64,000 bases of DNA from Chitinophagaceae bacterium. Lineage in GTDB: Bacteria; Bacteroidota; Bacteroidia; Chitinophagales; Chitinophagaceae. The translations under genes were made by a program, and so were the position numbers. The notes beneath the pieces were generated by a model, which saw only the letters and a program-made list of their open reading frames with translations, had not been told where the DNA came from and did not search any database. The stretch lies in NCBI GenBank assembly GCA_025449645.1, contig JANWIY010000085.1:1-64000 (forward strand), written 5' to 3'. The first letter of the stretch is position 1, and each line of letters begins with the position of its first letter. This document shows positions 36,147 through 42,806 of the stretch, in pieces.

Positions 36147-37040
36147 ATGCGCAATATCTTCATTATACTCATTTGTTTTTTCAGTTTGCCTCCAATCCAT
36201 CATGATGATGGTACAGGCAAGAAAAAACCAATGAATATAACCGCTTCTCATACGCTTAATGGAAAATCGGATTTGGTGAAGAGGGGCCTGGCAGGCAGGG
36301 GGAAAATAGTCGTTCTGGATTATTATTTTAATAATGAATATAAAAAAGATGCCGGAGGCCGTATGATCCGGTATCATTATACATGGGAGGATCAGGCAAA
36401 CAGCGGATTTTCAGGGTTCGGTAATATTTTCCGCCAGTCAGGTGCCACCACTGAATCGCTCACAACTGAACCCACGCGGTCCTCCCTGCAGCACGCCGAC
36501 GTCTATATTATCGTGGATCCGGATACGGAAAAGGAAACGGCGAGTCCTCATTTTGTTTCCAGTAAAGATGCTGATGTGATTTACGACTGGGTAAAATCCG
36601 GCGGCGTATTGTTATTGATGGGTAACGATTCCGCTAATGCAGAATTTCTTCATTTTAACCAGCTGGCCGGACGATTTGGCATTCATTTTAATGAAGACTG
36701 CCGGAATCGGGTAACCGAAAATCGTGTTGAAATGGGCGCATTTTACCTCGGTGATCACGATGTCATTTTCCGGAGAACAAGAAAAATCTTTATTAAAGAA
36801 ATGAGTACGCTCCATATTCAGAAGCCGGCGACTGCTTATTTCAGGCAGGGAGGAGACATCATTATGGCCGTTTCCAGGGTCGGTAAAGGAACCGTTTTTG
36901 CAGTAGGCGATCCCTGGTTTTACAATGAATATTTGGGTAGGGAAAATCTAACGCCTGAATTTGAGAATGACCGTGCTGCAAGGGATCTGGCCGAATGGCT
37001 GTTACATCAATCGAAAAAACACAGCCATAATGAGAGATAA
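36147..37040 (+). CDS. Secreted DUF4350-like (GATase-fold) protein
   Basis: 297 residues from ATG 36147 (the track begins at a TTG 9 codons earlier). The signal peptide is MRNIFIILICFFSLPP. The body has a Rossmann-like core: KIVVLDYYFNNEY, LQHADVYIIVDPDTEKE, IYDWVKSGGVLLLMGND and FAVGDPWFYNEYL. This pattern occurs in DUF4350 proteins and in domains attached to unsaturated rhamnogalacturonyl hydrolases in Bacteroidota. Here it is free-standing, 14 bases before the tagaturonate reductase gene. A role linked to pectin sugars is inferred from context. Confidence 0.7.
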   Translation: MRNIFIILICFFSLPPIHHDDGTGKKKPMNITASHTLNGKSDLVKRGLAGRGKIVVLDYYFNNEYKKDAGGRMIRYHYTWEDQANSGFSGFGNIFRQSGATTESLTTEPTRSSLQHADVYIIVDPDTEKETASPHFVSSKDADVIYDWVKSGGVLLLMGNDSANAEFLHFNQLAGRFGIHFNEDCRNRVTENRVEMGAFYLGDHDVIFRRTRKIFIKEMSTLHIQKPATAYFRQGGDIIMAVSRVGKGTVFAVGDPWFYNEYLGRENLTPEFENDRAARDLAEWLLHQSKKHSHNER

Positions 37041-37054
37041 CGGAAATAAATGCC

Positions 37055-38575
37055 ATGAGATTATCAATAAAAAATTTGGAAAGGATCAGGAATTCCGGCA
37101 TTCCGGATATCCCTTTGAATCGGATTTTTGAACTCCCGGAAAAAGTATTGCAATTTGGAACCGGTGTTTTATTGCGGGCACTCCCGGATTATTTCATAGA
37201 TAAGGCAAATAAACTGGGGATTTTTAATGGGCGTGTGGTCATAGTAAAATCAACAAGCCAGGGCGACAGCAGCGCATTCCCGAAGCAGGATAATTTGTAT
37301 ACGCTATGCATAAAGGGCGTGGAGAAAGATGAAACGATTAACGAGATGGTCATCAATGCCTCCATCAGTCGCGTTTTGACGGCCCCGCATCAGTGGAATG
37401 AGGTGCTGGCATGTGCAGCGAATCCGGAATTGCAGATTATTATTTCCAATACCACGGAAGCCGGACTTGTTCTGGTTGAAGACGATCCGCTCGCGGCTGT
37501 TCCGCACTCTTTTCCCGGAAAGTTGCTGGCATTCCTGCAGGAAAGGTATCGTTGCTTTAATGCAAGCTCCGAAGCCGGAATGGTCATCATTCCCACTGAA
37601 CTCATACCGGATAATGGCCAACTACTGAGAGAAATTCTGGTCACAAAAAGCAAAAACCTCGACCTGGATAATAATTTTATCCACTGGCTGGAAACCGCAA
37701 ATACATTTTGCAATTCGCTTGTGGATTGCATTGTTCCTGGGAGCCTGCCGGAAGCCGAGAAAAAAGACCTGAGCAGCAAACTTGGTTACACTGACGACCT
37801 GATGATCATGTCGGAAGTCTACCGGCTATGGGCCATAGAAACTGCATCGGAAGATGTGAGGGAAATATTATCATTCGCCGAAGCAGATAAACGGATTATT
37901 ATTAGCGGGGATATCAGTAAGTTCCGCGAGCTCAAACTGAGACTGCTAAATGGCTCACATACTTTTTGCTGCGGACTGGCCGTTTGGGCGGGTTTTCAGT
38001 TTGTAAAACAGGCGATGGAAAATAAGGGCTTTGCCGAATTTGATACAGCCCTCCTGCTGGAGGAAATTATACCTTCCATTCAATCCGATACAATCAAAGC
38101 AAATGAAGCCCGTGCGTTCGCTATGGCCGTGATGGACCGGTTCCGGAACCCATATATGCAGCACCGCTGGCTGAGCATTTGCCTGCAGTATACCTCCAAA
38201 ATGAAAACAAGAAATGTTCAAACCATTCAAAAGCATTACGAAAAAAAAGACAGCCCTCCCCGGTTAATGGCCGCGGGATTCGCAGCCTGGCTTTTGTTTA
38301 TGAGATCGGAAAAAAAGGGTGAAAACAGATTTGCAGGCAATCTGCACGGAACCGAGTATATACTTCAGGATGACTTTGCTGAAAAATACAGTGCTCTTTG
38401 GGCCCGGGCGGGAAGCAATATACAATTACTTGTAAATACCGTTCTGGAAGATAGCAGCTTCTGGGGAATCAACCTGGCGGCCTTGCCGGGTTTTGCAGAA
38501 TCTGTCATTTCCAGCCTGAAACTCTTCATGGAATCTGACCCGCCTGCTTTCTTTAAAAAGATAACTTCTTCGTAG
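37055..38575 (+). CDS. uxaB: Tagaturonate reductase / altronate oxidoreductase
   Basis: 506 residues, family length. The NAD-binding N-terminus includes VLQFGTGVLLRALPDYFIDKA. The mannitol-dehydrogenase family active-site motif KLRLLNGSH (K-x4-N-x2-H) lies near residue 297. It reduces D-tagaturonate to D-altronate in galacturonate use. The rest of that pathway (uxaA, uxaC) is not in this window. It follows the DUF4350-like gene closely. Confidence 0.92.
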   Translation: MRLSIKNLERIRNSGIPDIPLNRIFELPEKVLQFGTGVLLRALPDYFIDKANKLGIFNGRVVIVKSTSQGDSSAFPKQDNLYTLCIKGVEKDETINEMVINASISRVLTAPHQWNEVLACAANPELQIIISNTTEAGLVLVEDDPLAAVPHSFPGKLLAFLQERYRCFNASSEAGMVIIPTELIPDNGQLLREILVTKSKNLDLDNNFIHWLETANTFCNSLVDCIVPGSLPEAEKKDLSSKLGYTDDLMIMSEVYRLWAIETASEDVREILSFAEADKRIIISGDISKFRELKLRLLNGSHTFCCGLAVWAGFQFVKQAMENKGFAEFDTALLLEEIIPSIQSDTIKANEARAFAMAVMDRFRNPYMQHRWLSICLQYTSKMKTRNVQTIQKHYEKKDSPPRLMAAGFAAWLLFMRSEKKGENRFAGNLHGTEYILQDDFAEKYSALWARAGSNIQLLVNTVLEDSSFWGINLAALPGFAESVISSLKLFMESDPPAFFKKITSS

Positions 38576-38679
38576 GTATCAGGGAATATGATTGAGACAC
38601 GAAATAAAAAGGGTCGCCGGGCAACGCTTTTTCCCCAAACAGCATTCCTATCTTTAGAAGGATCAATACCAAAAGATTA

Positions 38680-39234
38680 ATGGAAATAGCCGACCTGGTC
38701 AGAGAGGCAAAACAAGGCAGTGCCGCAGCGCAGAAGCTTTTATTTGACCTGTTGGCAGACAGAATGTTTATGGTATGCCGCCGCTATGTGAAGATCAGGG
38801 AGAATGCCGAGGAAATATTGCTGGATGGTTTTTACAAGCTATTCAAAGGCCTGAATAATTTTCATTATGAAGGAGACGGAGCATTTTACGCCTGGTCGAA
38901 AAAAATCATGGTCAATGAATGCCTGATGTTCCTCCGAAAAAAGAACGCATTCACCCTGATCACGGAATCCGCGGCAGAAGAGATTCCCCTGAACGAAGAA
39001 GTGCTCGATCAACTATCTGCTTCAGAAATTTTTTCCCTGATTGTGCAGCTTCCGGTAGGCTACAGAACAGTTTTCAATCTTTACGTGATTGAAGGAATGA
39101 ATCACAGGGAAGTGGCCTCCTTGCTGAATATTTCGGAAGGGACTTCCAAATCGCAGCTGAGTAAGGCCAGATCCCTTTTACAAAAAATGTTACTCCAAAA
39201 TGGAACCGATTATGCCAGAAGAAAAACACGCTGA
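38680..39234 (+). CDS. ECF-type RNA polymerase sigma factor
   Basis: 184 residues. Sigma region 2 (about 8-80) includes LLFDLLADRMFMVCRRYV, AEEILLDGFYKLFKGL and FYAWSKKIMVNECLMFLRK. Region 4 (about 115-170) carries LPVGYRTVFNLYVIEGMNHREVA and the HTH LLNISEGTSKSQLSKARS. This is the Bacteroidota ECF pattern. The next gene, overlapping its end by 23-35 bases, encodes a single-pass membrane protein that is its probable anti-sigma factor. Confidence 0.94.
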   Translation: MEIADLVREAKQGSAAAQKLLFDLLADRMFMVCRRYVKIRENAEEILLDGFYKLFKGLNNFHYEGDGAFYAWSKKIMVNECLMFLRKKNAFTLITESAAEEIPLNEEVLDQLSASEIFSLIVQLPVGYRTVFNLYVIEGMNHREVASLLNISEGTSKSQLSKARSLLQKMLLQNGTDYARRKTR

Positions 39235-39979
39235 TGGCGCAGGCCTGAAGAATAAACTGGAAGAGCTTTCCGCTCTTCCAGGAGAGAGCCCAATGGATAA
39301 AAACCTGGCCTGGGACAAACTGTATTTGCATCTGCGCAAAAGGCAAAACCGAAATATAACGATTTGGTATTGGGCTGCTGCAGCCTGTCTCGTGATATCC
39401 TTAATTATGGCCAGCATCCTGGAAACTAATAAAACCGGGAATCCGGTTAATTACCATGCTGCAAATGCAGTTACGCAGCACCGGCCAAATCCGGAACAGC
39501 TTGCCAAAAAACAAAATCCAATTTTACGGGATGAAACCGTTTCAAATAACATGAAGGGCATTCAGGAAATAATTGAAAAGAAACAAGGCAGATCTGTTTT
39601 ATCCATTCATTCTCAAAAGAACAACCGTTCAATCGTTCACAGCAACATTTCCCTATGGAAGGCAAAACCAGAATCCGCACAAATCGTAACGGTCAATCAG
39701 CTGCCAACACCGACCCTGGCTCATGAGGGTCTGGCCATATCTCTTTACGATCAGGGAAAAACAAAAACGAATCCACTGATTGCAAAAGGGAAACTTCGTG
39801 TAGTACATGTGAATGAATTGGATGAGCCCTCAGGAGAAGACCATAAATGGGTCAGGAATTCCGGCCGACTTTCGCTGCAGATACAATTGATTGGTCAGAC
39901 CATTCCGCAAAATAGCTACATGGAATCAGGTCATTCAGAGTATGGAATCTTAAAAATCAGCCTTCCTTCTTCAAACTAA
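39212..39979 (+). CDS. Probable single-pass membrane anti-sigma factor
   Basis: 255 residues from ATG 39212 (39200 is also possible); both starts lie inside the sigma gene. A charged cytoplasmic part of about 48 residues includes LAWDKLYLHLRKRQ. One membrane helix follows (WYWAAAACLVISLIMASIL), then a periplasmic region of 185 residues with no recognised fold. It has no zinc-binding anti-sigma motif and no FecR domain. The assignment as anti-sigma factor rests on gene order, overlap and topology. Confidence 0.7.
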   Translation: MPEEKHADGAGLKNKLEELSALPGESPMDKNLAWDKLYLHLRKRQNRNITIWYWAAAACLVISLIMASILETNKTGNPVNYHAANAVTQHRPNPEQLAKKQNPILRDETVSNNMKGIQEIIEKKQGRSVLSIHSQKNNRSIVHSNISLWKAKPESAQIVTVNQLPTPTLAHEGLAISLYDQGKTKTNPLIAKGKLRVVHVNELDEPSGEDHKWVRNSGRLSLQIQLIGQTIPQNSYMESGHSEYGILKISLPSSN

Positions 39980-39984
39980 GTAAT

Positions 39985-41100
39985 ATGAAAAAGATCTTGC
40001 TCATGCTGATGCTCTCAGGGAGCGTCAAGGGCTCGCTTTTTGCCCAGGAAAACACGCCCATCAGCGGCGCAGACAAAAAGTTTGAGCTTTCATCCGATAA
40101 GTTCAGCCGTCGTTTCCTTATAGATCTGGGGAAAGGAAATAAACTTCAGATAGAATTGAAAGAGATGTCCGATCTCGACCGGCTGAAAAATATGGATTCT
40201 CTCCTGCGTGTAATCTTGCAGGATATCGCATACCTGCGCGATTCACTTTCAGATGAAATAACCTCCAAAAGAATCGATTACCTAATGGATTCTTCGGGAA
40301 GAAAGGAGATCCGGTTCCAGCAGTTTAAGCCAAAAGGTTCTATTTTCCTATTGAATAAGGGCGACCTGGCAGCCTTAAAACTGGAACAGGATACGGTTAA
40401 TTTTATAGGAGTGATTCACTATCAGGCCAGGGTTGCACTGAGGAAACCTTTTCCGGATATCCGATATTACCAGGTTAGCTTTTTTGTTAATCAACTCGAT
40501 GAATTGCCTTCGATTCTCGCCTCCGGCCTGAATGATAAAATACTCAGTTTGCAGAATAATGTGAATTCCGGGTGGCAGCGGGATAAAACCGGTATGATGC
40601 ATTTGCAAAGAGATCCGGGGATATCTGCAAAACTGCCAAAAGGATATTTTGAAGGTCATGGTGACTTCATAAAAACGGTAATTTCCGTCAATGTTCAGAA
40701 TTATAAAAACTATTTTGTTCCCTCATTCAGTCTTGGAGCCACCTTAACCATCAGCAACGCTGTATTCAAATATGATATAGGTCTCCTATGGGAACCGCAG
40801 TTCCTTTTTCAGAATACTCAGGGCACTCTGAAAACATTCCGCAATGATTTCCTTACGCTGACCTGGGGGCAGGGATTTGTCCGTGATCACGACCCCAGGA
40901 AGGAATCCACCCTGCTGACCGTATTTTCTATTGGTTACCTGATCAGAAGGGAGGGTGAATATTTTGACAACCATACCATCCGTTTGGGAGCCGGAAGTAT
41001 ATCGTTATTCGAAGGCAAAACAAAAATTGAACCGGCTATTTTCTTCCATGATTTTTTCAGGCAGGTAACGCCCGGACTGAGATGGATTCAGGGATTCTAG
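39985..41100 (+). CDS. Secreted/outer-membrane protein of the ECF cassette, unknown function
   Basis: 371 residues with a signal peptide (about 1-21, ending LFAQE). The first half is mixed and charged, with a short helical stretch (MDSLLRVILQDIAYLRDSL). The second half (about 225-371) alternates hydrophobic and polar residues and ends in an aromatic-rich strand (GLRWIQGF), as expected for a small beta-barrel. It starts 5 bases after the anti-sigma-like gene, so it belongs to the same operon and may be the sensor or main target. Confidence 0.7.
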   Translation: MKKILLMLMLSGSVKGSLFAQENTPISGADKKFELSSDKFSRRFLIDLGKGNKLQIELKEMSDLDRLKNMDSLLRVILQDIAYLRDSLSDEITSKRIDYLMDSSGRKEIRFQQFKPKGSIFLLNKGDLAALKLEQDTVNFIGVIHYQARVALRKPFPDIRYYQVSFFVNQLDELPSILASGLNDKILSLQNNVNSGWQRDKTGMMHLQRDPGISAKLPKGYFEGHGDFIKTVISVNVQNYKNYFVPSFSLGATLTISNAVFKYDIGLLWEPQFLFQNTQGTLKTFRNDFLTLTWGQGFVRDHDPRKESTLLTVFSIGYLIRREGEYFDNHTIRLGAGSISLFEGKTKIEPAIFFHDFFRQVTPGLRWIQGF

Positions 41101-41118
41101 GAATACCGGTTGAACCAG

Positions 41119-41170
41119 AAGCCATTTGAAACCGCCCCTTTTTAAGGTAAACCGGTTTCAAATGGCTTTT
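41119..41170. terminator. Hairpin between convergent ECF cassette and SnoaL-like gene
   Basis: Perfect 15-base arms AAGCCATTTGAAACC and GGTTTCAAATGGCTT enclose a 20-base loop and are followed by TT on the plus strand. It is placed between converging stops and can work both ways. Confidence 0.85.
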
Positions 41171-41210
41171 CATATTGTGCAAGTATTTCTCTACCTGTAC
41201 AATGTTCCGG

Positions 41211-41591
41211 TTACATAAAAAATTCTTCCAAAGCAATTTTACCATCCTTGACCTGGTAAACACAAATTTCTGCCATGTTAGAACGACCCCGGCCCTTCAT
41301 GGTAACATCCATATCCAGCTTCATGGCAATGGCATTGCCGGCAACAATAGGATCGGAAATCTTGATACCATGTACATTTTCAACCATTTCTTCAAACTTA
41401 TGTCCTTTCTTAATAATGGCCTGCAGACCCCTGGTTTCTTTTTCAAATCCGGCGGAAGCCTCCGGCTCGATACTGATTGCATTTTGCGAAAACAATTCTT
41501 TCTGGGCATCTTCATACTTTCCCTCAGAACAAAGGGAGTGTAGGCGCCCTGCAATTTGCTTTGTTGTCATTACTGCTTCTTTTGTTGTCAT
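41211..41591 (-). CDS. SnoaL/NTF2-like protein
   Basis: 126 residues (119 if ATG 41570 is used). It is a small alpha+beta cone fold: EIAGRL-like helix, YEDAQKELFSQNAISIEPE, KGHKFEEMVENVHGIKISDP, then strands ending KIALEEFFM. Many such proteins are enzymes or ligand binders; no substrate can be named. The first seven codons look like a duplication of the next start (MTTKEAV then MTTKQIA), so ATG 41570 may be the original start. Confidence 0.85.
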   Translation of the reverse strand: MTTKEAVMTTKQIAGRLHSLCSEGKYEDAQKELFSQNAISIEPEASAGFEKETRGLQAIIKKGHKFEEMVENVHGIKISDPIVAGNAIAMKLDMDVTMKGRGRSNMAEICVYQVKDGKIALEEFFM

Positions 41592-41624
41592 AACTCATGT
41601 TTTAAAATTAAAAAATAGTCCTTA

Positions 41625-41888
41625 TCAGGTAATCTTTTTCTGCGGCAAATATCGAACCAGTCGCTTTATCCTGACCAACCTTGGACCGGTGTCAGGTTCG
41701 GCCAGTCCGTCTTCCAAATTCATAAATAACTGGTTATCTATTCAAAACCCGGTCATGCGCATATTAAGTCATTGCCTCGTCTTCCCCTCCATGGGTAAAT
41801 GCAGAACCAGGTTGTCCCTGGCAAAATCCCATGCCAACTCATCCTGCTCCGATACCTGTTGGATTCGTGGTGCCCCTCTATTTGCTGT
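41625..41888 (-). other. Possible decayed coding fragments, 41.6-41.9 kb
   Basis: Two short minus-strand frames read like protein but are broken by stops. One (41769-41888) includes DELAWDFARDNLVLHLPMEG. The other (41625-41735) includes NLEDGLAEPDTGPRLVRIKR. They might be parts of one lost gene. I do not recognise a family. Confidence 0.3.
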
Positions 41889-42018
41889 TTAATAGACGAG
41901 CTTTGGCGCCGCTTGTGGTAAACCATGCGGCAACTGCCGGAAGAATTAACATTTTCATAAATCCAGCTTTGATATGAAAGGCTTTTCTGAACTGAAAATC
42001 TGTCTACATAACTGGTAG

Positions 42019-42177
42019 GGTCTAACTCAGTATAGCTTTATTTTCATCCTGATCCGTCTGGAAGATACTGTGCTGCTGGCAGGAAGTATCGGTCTATTCC
42101 TTATACTTGCACTCATTATGCATGCCAGCAAGAAAATAAATTGGTATGGTGCGGACCTGTCAACGTCAAATACATAA
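42019..42177 (+). pseudogene. creD: CreD C-terminal remnant
   Basis: The frame from 42031 to TAA 42177 encodes about 48 residues resembling the C-terminal helices of the inner-membrane protein CreD: ILIRLEDTVLLAGSIGLFL, then LALIMHASKKINWYG. A TAG (42016) closes the frame upstream and no start is available; the other ~400 residues are missing. This is therefore the tail of a deleted or decayed creD. The rest of the 649-base gap before the DGK-like gene contains no complete gene. Confidence 0.75.
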
Positions 42178-42240
42178 AATCAGATCTTTCTGAAAAGAGA
42201 CATTTAAAACCGGGCTAGGTTTATACCTGCTATTCAACTA

Positions 42241-42606
42241 ATGAAAATGAAACAAAAAACAGGAAGATCGTTTATAACTGCATTTTCTGGTCTGTGCTAT
42301 TTCTTTCTTCACGAAAAGAACGGAAGAATTCAGGCCATCATTTGTGTCTGTACCCTGATACTTGCTGTTTTATTTAATATCTCTTCCCTGAAATGGATTG
42401 CCGTTTTATTGTGCAGTGGATCCGTGCTCTGTTTGGAAATGCTTAATAGCGCTTTGGAAAAATTGGCTGATATCGTGGAGCCGGCATTTCATCCCCATAT
42501 CAAAATCCTAAAAGACGTTGCCGCCGGAGGCGTTCTTCTGGCTTCCATTATCAGTGCAATTATAGGCACAATTATTTTCTTACCTGAAATATTAAGGTAT
42601 TTATGA
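42241..42606 (+). CDS. Diacylglycerol/undecaprenol kinase family protein
   Basis: 121 residues with three membrane helices. The family motif is present: CLEMLNSALEKLADIVEP, followed by HIKILKDVAAGGVLLASI. This group in Gram-positive bacteria and Bacteroidota phosphorylates undecaprenol or diacylglycerol at the inner membrane. Its stop overlaps the start of a 50-residue membrane peptide gene by four bases (ATGA). Confidence 0.92.
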   Translation: MKMKQKTGRSFITAFSGLCYFFLHEKNGRIQAIICVCTLILAVLFNISSLKWIAVLLCSGSVLCLEMLNSALEKLADIVEPAFHPHIKILKDVAAGGVLLASIISAIIGTIIFLPEILRYL

Positions 42607-42755
42607 AAACAGCTTTTTTAACCATTTATTATTCCATCTTTCATGCTGCGCAGCATTTTAGCGCCTGGGCACTTACTCTGATATTCAGTTGCATGCTGGG
42701 AATTATGTATGCGAGGGTGAAGCAAATGCAACAAAAAAATACCGCTAACTGGTAA
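42603..42755 (+). CDS. 50-residue membrane peptide coupled to the DGK-like gene
   Basis: This gene is below the ORF-track cut-off. ATG 42603 overlaps the DGK-like stop in an ATGA arrangement. The 50 codons encode an N-terminal amphipathic stretch (FLTIYYSIFHAAQHF) and a hydrophobic helix (WALTLIFSCMLGIMYARV), then a polar tail ending in Trp. The coupling suggests a partner or accessory subunit of the kinase. No family recognised. Confidence 0.6.
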   Translation: MKTAFLTIYYSIFHAAQHFSAWALTLIFSCMLGIMYARVKQMQQKNTANW

Positions 42756-42806
42756 GCAAGAAAAACAATTCACTCAAAAGCCCATTGTTTTATAATTTCG
42801 CGCTGC

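Noticed and set aside
41275-41892. 205-residue plus-strand ORF
   Set aside because: Starts as antisense of the SnoaL-like gene and continues through decayed sequence; composition is not protein-like.
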